In this document: positions 48,501 to 59,660 of the stretch, one piece after another
How positions within the stretch are numbered: the stretch's first letter is position 1
Layout of the letters: each line of letters opens with the position of its first letter
Assembly (NCBI GenBank): GCA_028641055.1
Contig: CM054062.1
Span: 232,256,696-232,320,695, forward strand
Reading direction: 5' to 3'
Source: Alopecurus myosuroides
Taxonomy: Eukaryota; Streptophyta; Magnoliopsida; Poales; Poaceae
Length of the DNA stretch: 64,000 bases
Program-made: the position numbers and the translations under genes
The notes under the pieces: generated by a model
Database searches by the model: none
Told to the model about the DNA's origin: nothing
Seen by the model: the letters and a program-made list of their open reading frames with translations, nothing else

Positions 48501-49959
48501 CGCGTGGCCACCACTGCCTATGGCAGGTGGCCCCTGCCTGCCAGCGTGGCGAGCAAAAAGGGGGATTAAATCCCGCGCGGTCGGGGTTCGAACCCACGAC
48601 CTGGGGCGCGCGCGGCAGTGTTGCTACCAGTGCAGTAGCTGTTCGGTTCGTTGACAGAAGAGGAGCGCAGTGAGGTTATGTTCAGTTTCGCGCTAACTGA
48701 AACTTTTCTGCAGGTCGTTAACTGAATTTCGACAGCGGCTCGACGGCCGGCGGCGAGCTGCGGCAGTGCTCGCTGCCGTGCTGCTGTGCGTGGATGCGTG
48801 CGTGCTGGTGTGCGTGTGCTGGCGACGCGATGCAGAGAGAAAGAGAGGAGAGGGGTGGCCGTTGCTCACCCTCGAAGTAGCGTGGCAGCGGCCCGGTGAA
48901 GTGGACGACGACGGCGTTGCAGACTCTCCCCGGGCTCGCTGAGGTGTCGATGATGAAGTGGGAACAGCGGGGGATCCGTTCCCGCTGCTAACCGGAGGGA
49001 AAGGAGGGCATCTCGGCGGCGATCACCGGAAGAACAGAGGTGGTGGTTCGGTGGGAAAATTCAGAGAGAGGAAATCGCTGCAGAGAGAGGAGAAAGAGAG
49101 AGAAAATGGCGGCGTCGAGGGAGGTAGGGGTAGAGACTAGGGTTAGGGCATCTCGGGGAACCCTAGGGTTAGGTTTATAGGGGGAGAGGGGCGCGCGGTG
49201 GCCGTCCCTGCCTTACTGCCGTCGACGTGGACACTGTCGATGGCAGCCGTACATGAGGAAGACGACGCGAACAGGTATCGGGCCGTGGGGTGGTGGGCTG
49301 GGTGCAGCCCACTGGTCTGCCCACCCCCTCTGCGATTTTTTTTCCTCTTTTTTTCTGTTAGTTTTTTTTGCTGATTTGAAATAGGAAGAAAAGGCTAGGG
49401 TTTTGATGTTAGAAAATTTTAGGAAAAAAATTGGTATTGCTTGATTATTGTAACAGCAACAACTTGCAAGTTTAGATTTCAAAAATAAATAAATTATGTT
49501 GCTGTTTGAATTTTGATTGAATATGAATTAATTTGGGATATTAAGTGAAAATTAAAAAGAACCATTTCAAATAGTTTGAACCCTCCATTTTATTTGAAAC
49601 AAATTGATTAGAATTGTTTTGTAATTTTCATAAATTTCAAATGGTTGCTGTTTGGAATTGAATTTGAATAAAATTTGAATTAAGTGAATTATTAAAAGCC
49701 ATAATTTTGAATAGTTTGAACCGTATGGTTTAATGGAAACAAATGGTTGTTTTGATTGAACTTTTTATTTGGAAAAATTATAACAGAGCAAGTATGAAAG
49801 AAAACATTTGAAAATTGTTTGAATTTCAATTGTGAAAACAAAGGAAAACAGATGGGAACAAAATGAAAACAAATGCAATGATTAAGATGCCATGATGCAA
49901 AACAATAATAAACAAGAAACAAACATTCTAGGGGTTGTTTTCATACTTGGGATGTTACA
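45545..49959 (-). repeat. RLG4 5' LTR (4415 bp)
   Basis: Near-identical to 36319-40720. Length differences come from small indels, including a 10-base AAACAAGTTT-type duplication near 47875 and an insertion near 49520. Confidence 0.92.
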
Positions 49960-50273
49960 ACGGCTCCTATGGGGAGTGTTTGAATCCGGTCATGTCGGCG
50001 ATGAGGATCAGATAGTCTTTGGTAAGGTGAAAATTCCAGATTTGTGTCGAACGATGTGGAGAATAATTAGGCAAATGGCAACACAACGGCTAGCCCAACG
50101 GCTATTTCTAGCCGTTACTCCGGATATTTTGAAGTTTTGTGTGGACTGTCCACCTTTCAAATGCTGCCTTTTTAGTGTAAGGTTCATATGTCGAACAAAC
50201 ATAGAATGTTCGGAGACGGCACACTTAACTGAATTTGCAGTGCACAAACCGAGACAATATCTTCAAAGATTAC
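49960..50273. other. Continuation of unit A after RLG4; upstream region of the DUF4283-like fragment
   Basis: Matches 58764-59075. It contains a perfect hairpin AACGGCTA-TTTC-TAGCCGTT (50097-50116) preceded by another AACGGCTAGCC. A minus-strand 79-codon frame (50247-50008) exists in both copies but shows no domain. It may be the 5' leader of the DUF4283-like gene or an unrelated repeat. Confidence 0.45.
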
Positions 50274-51669
50274 TGATAACCCACAAGTATAGGGAATCGC
50301 AACAGTCTTCGAGGGAAGTAAAACCCAAATTTATTGATTCGATAAAAGGGGAGCCAAAGAATATTTATTAGCCTTAACAACTGAGTTGTCAATTCAGATG
50401 CACCTTAAAGTAGACTTGCTCGCAACAATTTATTAGTGGTAACAATTTTATAGAAGCATTATAAATAAAATAATAGTAGTATTAAAATAGTAACAGCAGT
50501 AGCAATCGCGGAAAACAACAAGATGGGAAGTACTGTAGGCATAGACGGAATGAATGAACGGGCGTTGCATGGATAACATAGGTCATGTAATAATCTAAAC
50601 ATGCGCATTGCAGATAATAATAATAAAAACATCCAAGTTCTAGTCAAACCATAGGAATGTATTCCAATATAGTCATACGTGCTCACAATGAGAAACTTGC
50701 ACACCATCTTTTGTCCTACCAGCCCGTGGCAGCGGGGCTTCTAGGTAAACTACTGGTAATTAAGGTGCTCCTTTTAATAAAGCACCGGAGCAAATCATTA
50801 ACACTCTGTGAACACACGTGATCCTCACATCCCAACCATCCCCTCCGGTTGTCCCAATTTCTGTCACTTTGGGGCCTCGGGTTCCAGACAATGACATGTG
50901 TAAACATCTTGCAGATATGATCAAGAAACATAATTATACTCATGAAACAATAACATGTTCAGATATGAGATCATAGCACTTGGGGCCTAGTGACAAGCAT
51001 TAAGCATAACAAGTTGCAAAAACGGTAGAAAACACTAACAATGGATACTAGGCACTATGCCCTACAATCTGGCATCATTACATGATCAATATCATCCAAT
51101 CCCTTCCATCCCTCTCAGCCTACAGCGGTGTTTACTCACACATGAACGGGGGAATCATGGATGGTTGATGGAGAAGAGGTGGCGGTGTTGATGGCGATGA
51201 TCTCCTTTGAATCCCCGTCCCGGCAGGGCCCCACAACAGGAACTTCTGATCCCCGAATTGAGTTTCAGGGTGGCGGCGGTGCTCTGTTGTGTTTCTGTGG
51301 AATATGACGAAACCCCTGCCGTTTTAGGGTTGAGGGCGTTATATAGTCGAAATGGGAGCCCGAGGGGGTGCATGGGGGCCCCACACCACCAGGCGGCATG
51401 GCCAAGGGGGGCGCCTAGGGGTGGTGTGGCCTCCTCTTGGCCCCTCTCTAGGACCCATTCTCGCTCCGGGGGTCTTCGGGTGTTTTAAGGTCTTCGCGAT
51501 CTTTTTTGGGCATTTTCCTGAAAGTTGATTTTTCCGCACAAAAACGAGACACCAAAGTAATTCTGCTGAAAACAACGTTACTCCGTGTTAGTGGTATCCA
51601 AAACTCACAAGTTTAAAGGAAAACAATAAGAAAATTGTTCGGAAAAGGATATACGTTTTGGACGTATCA
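50274..51669 (-). repeat. Athila-like 3' LTR, unit A (1396 bp)
   Basis: The + strand runs from TGATAACCCACAAGTATA to ACGTATCA. The minus-strand start TGATACGTC and end GGGTTATCA are typical of Triticeae Athila-like LTRs. Minus strand AAGTTTGGGGGAGT at 51670-51683 is the polypurine tract, so this is a 3' LTR with its internal domain to the right. Confidence 0.75.
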
Positions 51670-52504
51670 ACTCCCCCAAACTTATCTTATTGCTTGTCCT
51701 CAAGAAATTCAATGACAACTGAGTGCGATAAAAGAGTTCTACGAACACATTTGTTTCATATGACATAAATATACTCACTATATGATCAGGTGCTGAGGCA
51801 ATTCATAATAAGATGTATGCAAGATAAAATTCACCTAGCAGTTATGCAAACCATGAAGAGATGCCAACAAACTAATAATAAACAACATGAAGTATATCAA
51901 TCTGCAGGATTGCAATGCTCATAATAGGGTATGATAAAATGTACTCGATTTCCCTTAATAATAGAGCAAAACATAAATGCTAGGGCACCTCTGAAGTTCA
52001 AATGAAGACTAGAAATAAATATATCAAAGATATAAGCATCAAAATTATACCACAATCAACCGTGTTTTGGGACAAGAACATTACACTATGAATGACAGCC
52101 ATGCTCTCAAGAAGGTGCATAAATCGAGAAGGTGAAGACTCAACATAAAAATAAAAGAAAGGCCCTTCATAAAGGGAAGCAGGGATTAACTCATGTGCTA
52201 GAGCTTTTTTATTTTATTAAACAGAGGTATTGAAAACATTTTTAAGAGAGGTATATGCTTATGTCAACGAATCGTAAACAAACAATACAATACGTCACAA
52301 GCCAAATAGAATTCACAAGAGAGTCTCCCATAGAAGGACGCATCTGGGTAGAAGGTCATCCCTCTTTTTCTTTTGGTTACACAATTATGCTTTGACTGAT
52401 AAATCAGGGGCAAAAATAGTAAAGAGAATTTGTTGTATTAATTTGGGGCTGGACACCCTGCTGCCAGCTCTTCTATCAATTGGATAAGAGGATAAAGCCA
52501 CTAG
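51670..52504 (-). other. Athila-like internal domain fragment, unit A
   Basis: Non-coding 3' internal sequence next to the polypurine tract, ending at the A/B junction (CCACTAG|TCTTTACC). Its last 395 bases match 59263-59657. A hairpin CTCT..TATC-AATTG-GATAAGAG lies at 52468-52490, ten bases before CTAG (52501-52504). Confidence 0.65.
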
Positions 52505-53089
52505 TCTTTACCTAATAATAAAAGGAGGAAGGTTTCTTCCGGTCCAACACCAATTTTACTATATTACCCTCCCACTAAATCGATACGCAATGAAACCTCA
52601 AGTGGACCATCAGGACAACCCCAATTATTCTGACAAAGCCCAATTTAACGGACGGAGATATTCTTCCATGGACTCCAACTCGAAGTCGTTGTAGGAGTCC
52701 TAATCGATACGCTCGCTGAGACTAGGCCCTAGTCGACACCCATATATGGAGTCCCATGGCGTACACGTTGTTCAAACTGCGCTAGCGCTTAGGTACGGCC
52801 GGGCATGGATCGACTGAACGACTGAAGGTAATATAATTCGAAGCTTGCAATGGAAGGATTCCGAAACTTCCAGACTCGCGAGCGATTCGATGAGACATGA
52901 AGCAAGAGTGCCCGCGACCACGACGGAGCGAAGTCGACACCGTCGCAGGCTCGCAACTTCCTTGCGCCCCGCCCAGCAAACTGTGCTTGAACCAAACCAA
53001 CCCCTGGGAGGGCTGATGAGAGAAGAACAACATAGACCCTCTCTGCGCGGCCCTTGGAGGTGGTCTGGATGACAGCCGGCCACCTGTCG

Positions 53090-53305
53090 TCATGCTGCTG
53101 ATACCGCCAGCGCGTTCGCTCCGCAACCGCAAGGCGTCCTCATGATCTCAGCGCCACGAAAGATGGTCGCTCCTCCCGGCGCGCTCGCTATGAACATATC
53201 CAGCGTAGTCAAGAAAGCATCACCGTGCCGTCCACAACGGGGCGTCCCTCCCTCCAGTAAGACGATGTATGTTCTGTCTGCCTGCCGGTCCCAATTTATT
53301 GCCAT
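53090..53305 (-). pseudogene. Captured gene fragment in Helitron B
   Basis: Same 71-codon frame as 33107-33322, with four or five substitutions visible. Unidentified. Confidence 0.4.
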
Positions 53306-53797
53306 CGTTGCCCAGTGAAGCCTATGCCGCCGTCGCCGCTAGGGCTTGACCTTGGTTCCATGATAAAGTCAGATTCGTCAGCGGATCGGCGCCCCGTTCC
53401 ATGAGAATGTCAGATTCTTCGACGCCATGCAATACATGAGAGATTGAGGTACAAGAGAGGGGATGGTCTATGGGTGGGGGCACGGTCGAGATTAGCAGAA
53501 CGGGGATGCCATGAATATGAGCAGCATGAACATGGTGATTTGGTGCCTTGGTGGAGGGATCAGTCATCCCGAAAGGTACAGGGGCTGCTAGATGATATCT
53601 GTAGGTATGCTTGTGTTACACGTTTTACATGTTCCATGAATTGCCCAACTAGAATAGTCATGCATACGACATTGTATATGATGGCGTTAAGAAGGCCACA
53701 TGATTGCTTGGAAAAGCAGCTTATTTCTTACTCAGTTAGCTGTTACTGTGGTCGTTAAGGCTGCCAGTTACCATGCATGTTGTAAACGGACAGATAA

Positions 53798-56248
53798 TCT
53801 ACAATATCTAAATGGGAGCAACCCACTAAAATCAATTCTCTCAACATGCAGGCTATACACATCAACAACGATCTGATTGGTCCACATCAGCTCCCATCTG
53901 CCTAGGTCAGCGAACACACCACATCAGTGCACCATCGGCCACTCATTCATGCGATGTTCTTTCCTCCCGTGCATGCATTTTTTATTTTGTTTTTTGAGAA
54001 CCACCCGTGCATGCGATCTGTTTAGCTCACGCTATGAAACGGTCGTGGGCAGACTCCTAATCCAGCCCATTAACGTACATCTATCTTGTGCTTCCGTTTT
54101 AGTTCATTAATCTCTGGCGTACTGCCTTCCTCTTCCACACAATCTTCTTGAGATTAAAGTCCACAAAAAACGTCATCCTAGCTTCCTTCTTCAATTGCCC
54201 TTCATGGGCACGTTGGCGTTCCATCTACCTGCACCCTGCAGCGTCGCCAAATTACGATTATCCGGCTATATATGGTCTTGAGAGCTTGTGGCCACAAACC
54301 GTGTTCTGGATGAACAACCTTGACATCGCCATCTTGTATTGAAACTGCCATCACGATCTCTTCATACGAAACTCCTCCGAGAAGGATGTCGTCGATCCTA
54401 GCTCTCCGTACAACTGCGCGAAGAATGATGATGCTGATCCCGAAAACGTGGACAATCTGTATTTGCGCAGCCGCGCTTGAAAATTACCATGCACTTACAG
54501 GCATCATCTCCGGCCAAATGTGCTATAGTCGTCCTCCTCTGTCGACTGTTGTTGCATGTACTCTATATACCAGTCGGATTATCCATATACGGCTATACCC
54601 GATTTGGCAACCCCGTCCCTCCACAAGCAATATTTCTTGGTATGTAAAATTCATGTTCCTCTTCCCAATGCTTTTCGCCTCCTATCTATTGCTATTTCTT
54701 ACTGATATTTTTCTTTCGGTATCTCTGCTAGACTGTTGGTATCTCTTACTATTGTTGTTTTGCGGTCTATTTGTGTAGTTTCTGTTCAAATGTGGAAACT
54801 CCTTTTCTTTTTCAGTTTGGGTTGGTTAGGGTTTTCACAAATTTAACATGTGCAATTACAGATTTGGAAACAATCTTCACGGAAGTGTTCCTAATATTAC
54901 CTAGCTGGTACCAACTTGGACGACATCCTTTTTCTGTGGTTACCTCCAGTAAATAAATTTTGACCTCAGCTCCAAATGCTCAATATCAAGCCAGATTAAA
55001 AATAGGTACTTGGCTGTCTTGAGCTCTCTTTTACGTGCAGCAATAATTCTACAACACACAAAAATTGCTCAGGACTACACATGCTGCACTGCTGTCCTAC
55101 ATAAAGTGAAGTTTCTAATTTTGTAGGTGGAACATATTAGTAATTAACACGACAACTTCTGGTGTATCCTTTTTTTTTCATGTAGGTTAACCAAGTTGCT
55201 ATTATCTCCTGTTATCATCGCAACAAGACAATCTTTTGATATGGCGCATGGCGTGTTATTTACCTGATGCATATGCACTCAAGTACCTTTTACCTGCTCA
55301 CTCTTCAATCTGTACCAAATCTGATTTTTTTTCTCTCCTTTTGTTTGTGCTTGATTATGTAGGTCTGGTTATTGTTCTCTCAAATAATGGACTGATTTTA
55401 AAATACAGTTTTCTTACTCATAACATTAATCGCTGAGTGGGGTGCCCTCTCCTTTGTACTGAAGACCATGCATCTTTACTATGTGATATCATATGGATTT
55501 TTTTTGATTCCACAGGTGATAAGAGAGGAAAGCAAGAACTCTGTCTCATAGCAGGGTCTGCTTTTTCGTACATATGCATATTACCCTTTCTGTAAGACAA
55601 TGTGCTTTAAAGTCGGATGGAATCAATAGTTCATACTACTTAGTATGGTAATGCTGTCTATTTTAGATCTCAGACATATTAGTCTAACTCTAATCAAACC
55701 AAGTAATACCAGATGGAACCAGTTCCCGTTGTTTGGTATGGTCATGTGCATTAGTCAGTAGGATGCTAAAAATTATTTAGTTAGTTCTCTTATCATTCGA
55801 AGACAACAAATGATCGGGATCAAGATTAATTTTTGTGTGTTGTGAAAAAAACTTTTCAATGTTGTCTATTTGAGTTTTTCAAACGGGGTAGTTAGTTAGA
55901 GCAAGTTGGGTTAAATCTACTCTATACGAGTTTTCTTTCCTTTTGCAATTATGAAGAGGAAATATCAGATGAGTCGTATTTTTGTTGTTTGCATTTTAAT
56001 TTGGAGCCGACTGTGAATAAGGTCCGACTTTACAACTAATTCAACTTCATCCACTTCAACCAAGAAAGAGTGTTCTACCACTTCCGCTGTCAACAACCTT
56101 CCAAGTTCCATGTCTCGAGCAATGTTGTCCTCCCGAGTATAATTTTGCTATCACAACTTATCGCTTTAGAGATTCTCATGTAAATAAAGAACAATTGTGT
56201 CATATTTCTAACATACGTTACCGCAGCAACGCGCGGGGTATTATCTAG
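53798..56248 (+). mobile_element. Nested Helitron in Helitron B (2451 bp)
   Basis: Begins TCTACAATATCTAAATGG and ends CCGCAGCAACGCGCGGGGTATTATCTAG, with a CCGC/GCGG stem before CTAG. It splits GATAA|TTTTCAAG, which is continuous in Helitron A (33811-33823), so the A|T target is proved by the empty paralogous site. No Rep/helicase. Exon-like pieces such as 54227-54640 (with a GTATGT donor-like end) may be captured host sequence. A C-terminal hydrophobic ORF around 54640-54778 is not convincing as a gene. Confidence 0.88.
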
Positions 56249-56960
56249 TTTTCAAGTTTTCACACATAATCTAAGGATTTTCCTGACTCCTCAGTGTTAT
56301 GGTGGTATCCTACCTTCCCTTAATACCTATGTATATGCAATATGTAAGTTAAACAAATGAGAAACAGAAATCAGAATTCTGTGATTTTTCTTCCTTGGGT
56401 AAATTCATCAAATGAATATTTGAGCTATCTGATCCATGTTAATCTAATTATCAACTTATTATTCTACTTTCTGCTCAGCACTCATCAGATTTCATGTTAT
56501 AGTTGCATTGATTAGTTTTTGCATTTTCTACTTCATTTTGCTTTTTGGGAGTCTTGTAGTTTTATTTGACATAGAGAACCCTATAGGACGATAATACAAA
56601 TCCACTGGAACTGAATCAGATTTCATGGGACACACCCCAGTTTGGAAATTAAGCTACAAACACTAGGTGCCTAATCCTTACAAAGCAGGCAGGCGGGCAT
56701 GTATCTAAACAACGTTGTTACTCGAGATATTTTACCGGACAGTTATGCTATTCTCGTGTCATCCCGATTCAATTCTACATTTCATAGCTAAATTCAAACC
56801 AAGACTAAGATAAAATCGAACTTATTTCAATGCACCCAGGATGATGTAACACGACAACCCCGTCATGCTGATGAGAATTTACTTTGGGCGCCTTAGCGAC
56901 GTAGGTTTTTTTTTCTTCCGTTGCAACGCACGGGCAAGTTTGCTAGTATATATAACATGG

Positions 56961-57360
56961 CTAAACGAGCGGGTCATTCTCGCCATTGGAGTGGTCAAAT
57001 ATAGTAGCTTTGAATAATTCATGGTGATCCAAATTCACCACTATCTTATCAAAATAGTATAATCCGTAGTGCTTGACAAGGTCGACCCAGTGTGCACCAG
57101 TTATCTCTTTGGTGTCCTCTTTTTTCTCGAGAACAAATTTGTAAGAAATCCATCTGGAGTTACAATTTTTATTTCGTCCCTAGTTGTGTTATTTATCTGT
57201 TTCCTGACACGGCAAGGAACAAACTATATCAAACAATAGTCATATATCGTTTTTACAAAACCAAAATTACAAGACACATAATCGATGTGTCTTGCACTGC
57301 TATTCGGGTGGTAGTTAAGCAAGCAATGATATGCGAAAAACCGGTGAACTAATACATACC
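56961..57360 (-). pseudogene. Gene fragment, possibly B3-like, unit B
   Basis: Paralogue of 34529-34929. A one-base deletion (TTTGTAAGAAATCC against TTTATACAGAAATCC) breaks the frame and the start ATG is changed. Confidence 0.35.
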
Positions 57361-57915
57361 ATGGAATTTTTGTCTTCGGGAATACGTATGACAAAACTGG
57401 ACCTTTTTCGTTCGTTCTTCAAGTCTTACATGCCTTCAAGGTTGTGGCAGAATCGTCAATGATCCTCCTAAAAAGTAGATGTTCGAAGTTAATCATAGAT
57501 AAAATTAGATCCAACCTATTGTACTTCATAGATCCAAAGAAATCACATACCATTAACGGGGAAGAGAGGACGCTGGGTCCAATGAGACGACGGATAGGAG
57601 GAGGAGAGGGGTGTGATCGGGATGGGGTTGGCGACGGTGCTGCTTTGTCAGAAGGGAAGTGACGGCGCAGCGAGTGGGGAAAGGTAGGCCGCCGGGCGGT
57701 GTAGAGGGGAAGGTACAAAAGAATTGAAATGTGTCTGACTGCAGCCGACTCCCAAATTCGAGTTAGAGCGAGGGAGAAAACTGTCGGGACGAAAAAATTG
57801 ACGCCAAAACGAAAACATCGTGTCGTCCGAATATATGTGTGAGTTCCAGAAATTTGTTGACTGTGGCGGTCGTATTGACCAGGACATTGTAAGTGTGTTG
57901 AATGAAAACCATTTA

Positions 57916-58763
57916 TCAAGTAATGCGGCGGCACGTTGGCCTCATATATTTATTGATAAATTGGGTGCAAATTGCAATACATGAATTATTTATTACATGA
58001 AACCAACGTCGATCAGAATGTTGCTCCGTCCGTTCTTCCTCTAAAGGCGTGTCCGCGCCATTGCTTGAACTACGACGCGAATTGTCTGTGATGATCGGCC
58101 CATCATCGGTAATGTCGACTATATGGATGAAGATCATGTGGGTGTACGAGCGCATTCTCTCCGGCGAGGATCGAGGCGACGCGGATATATGGTCGTCGAT
58201 CATCGGCTGCGGGATATCTACGTGGTACACCTTTGGGACACTGCACGGGTCCTTCATCCACGTCTTGACCCCTATGGACAACATGTCCGAGGCTGGCAGC
58301 ATCTCCACAACCTCGCCGCCGAGGTTGTTGACGATCATGTTCACCGCCTCCGGCTCCCTGGCGTGGAAAGTTATTCCATCGAAGCTAAGCATGCATAGAT
58401 AACCATGCTCCAACGGCTTGCCACCATAGGTCTCATGCCAACGAGAGAAACTGATGGCCACATCGCCACACCTGGAAGTTGTAGAGGTGTAGAAGATGTG
58501 TTCGCAGTCGTCGGCTGATTGGAATCGCGCGAAGAAATCTTCTGTCGGCGTGCACAGGTCGACGAGAACTTGGCTGCGCAGAATGGAGCAATGTGTGCCA
58601 AGATTGGCCACGACATCGGCCGACGAGACCGGAGGCCGTGACCCTAGCACTCGACCGACGAGAGCGCCCACAGAGTTGTTTCTCCATGGACGCCATGGCT
58701 TGGTTGCTAGACATGACGCACCACCGAAATGGCGGTCGCATAGCCGGGTCGCCTCCCGTCCAC
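57916..58763 (-). pseudogene. DUF4283-like protein fragment, unit B
   Basis: Minus-strand paralogue of 35562-36318, open from about 58770 to a stop at 57916. The same blocks are present: RNNSVGALVGRVLG, DFFARFQSADDCEHIF, RCGDVAISFSRWHETYGG and VEMLPASD. No ATG starts the frame; the nearest candidates are a GTG at 58671 or an exon boundary upstream. A short in-frame insertion (around HFGG) distinguishes it from unit A. An extra base near the 3' end moves the stop downstream, so the C-terminus differs (it runs on to RPTCRRIT). The frame is uninterrupted upstream of that change. Confidence 0.5.
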
Positions 58764-59075
58764 GGCTCCTATGGGGAGTGTTTGAATCCGGTCATGTCGG
58801 CGATGAGGATCAGATAGTCTTTGGTAAGGTGGAAATTCCAGATTTGTGTCGAACGGTGTGGAGAATAAATAGGAAAATGGCAACACAACGGCTAGCCCAA
58901 CGGCTATTTCTAGCCGTTACTCCGGATATTTCGAAGTTTCGTGTGGACTGTCCACCTTTCAAATGCTGCCTTTTTAGTGTAAGGTTCATATGTCGAATAA
59001 ACATAGAATGTTCGGAGACGGCACACTTAACTGAATTTGCAGTGCACAAACCGAGACAATATCTTCAAAGATCAT
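58764..59075. other. Unit B counterpart of 49960-50273
   Basis: Joined directly to the DUF4283-like fragment, which shows the original order before RLG4 insertion. The AACGGCTA hairpin is kept at 58899-58918. Confidence 0.6.
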
Positions 59076-59262
59076 TGATAACCCACAAGTATAGGGAATT
59101 GCAACAGTCTTCGAGGGAAGTAAAACCCAAATTTATTGATTCGATAAAAGGGGATCCAAACAATATTTATTAGCCTTAACAACCGAGTTGTCAATTCAGC
59201 TGCACCTTAAAGTAGACTTGCTCGCAACAATTTATCAGTGGTAACAATTTTATAGAAGCATT
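59076..59262 (-). repeat. Athila-like 3' LTR remnant, unit B
   Basis: Matches the first 187 bases of 50274-51669, then jumps to internal sequence equal to 52110 onward, so most of the LTR and the polypurine tract were deleted after the duplication. Confidence 0.78.
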
Positions 59263-59660
59263 AGAAGGTGCATAAATCGAGAAGGTGAAGACTCAACATA
59301 AAAATAAAAGAAAGACACTTCATAGAGGGAAGCAGGGATTAACTCATGTGCTAGAGCTTTTTTATTTTATTAAACTGAGGTAGTGAAAACATTTTTAAGA
59401 GAGGTGTATGCTTATGTCAACGAATCGTAAATAGACAATACAGTACGTCACAAGCCAAATAGAATTCACAAGAGAGGCTCCCATAGAAGGACGCATCTGG
59501 GTAGAAGGTCATACCTCTTTTTCTTTTGGTTACACAATTATGCTTTGACTGATAAATCAGGGGCAAAAATAGTGAAGAGAATTTGTTGTATTAATTTGGG
59601 GCTGGGCACCCTGCTGTCAGCTCTTCTATCAATTGGATAAGAGGATGAAGCCACTAGTCC
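59263..59660 (-). other. Athila-like internal domain fragment, unit B
   Basis: Counterpart of 52110-52504, with hairpin at 59621-59643 and CTAG at 59654-59657. The 17 bases GATGAAGCCACTAGTCC (59644-59660) recur at 60666-60682. Confidence 0.65.

Larger units (their letters stand above)
36319..49959 (-). mobile_element. RLG4: Gypsy (Tekay/Del-like), 13.6 kb, pol-deleted
   Basis: LTRs lie at 36319-40720 and 45545-49959, about 4.4 kb each and about 1% different (roughly 45 substitutions counted, plus a few indels). Between them, on the minus strand, are a tRNA-iMet primer-binding site, an extra ORF, gag, and a pol lacking protease and most of reverse transcriptase. The pol C-terminus contains a chromodomain, as in Tekay/Del chromoviruses. 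It interrupts unit A of the tandem duplication. At 1.3e-8 per site per year insertion was about 0.4 million years ago. Confidence 0.92.
32767..52504. repeat. Tandem duplication unit A
   Basis: The segments 32767-36318, 49960-50460 and 52110-52504 match 52505-53797 plus 56249-58763, 58764-59262 and 59263-59657 in the same order. Unit A additionally holds RLG4 (36319-49959) and lacks about 238 bases present in B near 52649-52886. By-eye comparison of 34515-36318 with 56947-58763 shows roughly 55-60 mismatches, about 3%. The unit starts at the Helitron 5' end and ends at CTAG. Confidence 0.88.
52505..56946 (+). mobile_element. Helitron B (1991 bp without its nested insertion)
   Basis: Same TCTTTACC start and GCAACGCACGGG...CTAG end as Helitron A, but the base before TC is the G of the preceding CTAG rather than A. 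The 3' end (56943-56946) is followed by T. It carries about 238 bases (52649-52886) that Helitron A lacks, then the same captured fragment. Confidence 0.85.
52505..59657. repeat. Tandem duplication unit B
   Basis: Direct copy of unit A without RLG4, with a nested Helitron (53798-56248) and a 1649-base deletion corresponding to 50461-52109 of unit A. It ends at CTAG (59654-59657), followed by T. Confidence 0.88.

Noticed and set aside
32767..59657. Tandem duplication as an assembly artefact
   Set aside because: The two units differ by about 3% plus distinct insertions and deletions, so they are true separate copies.
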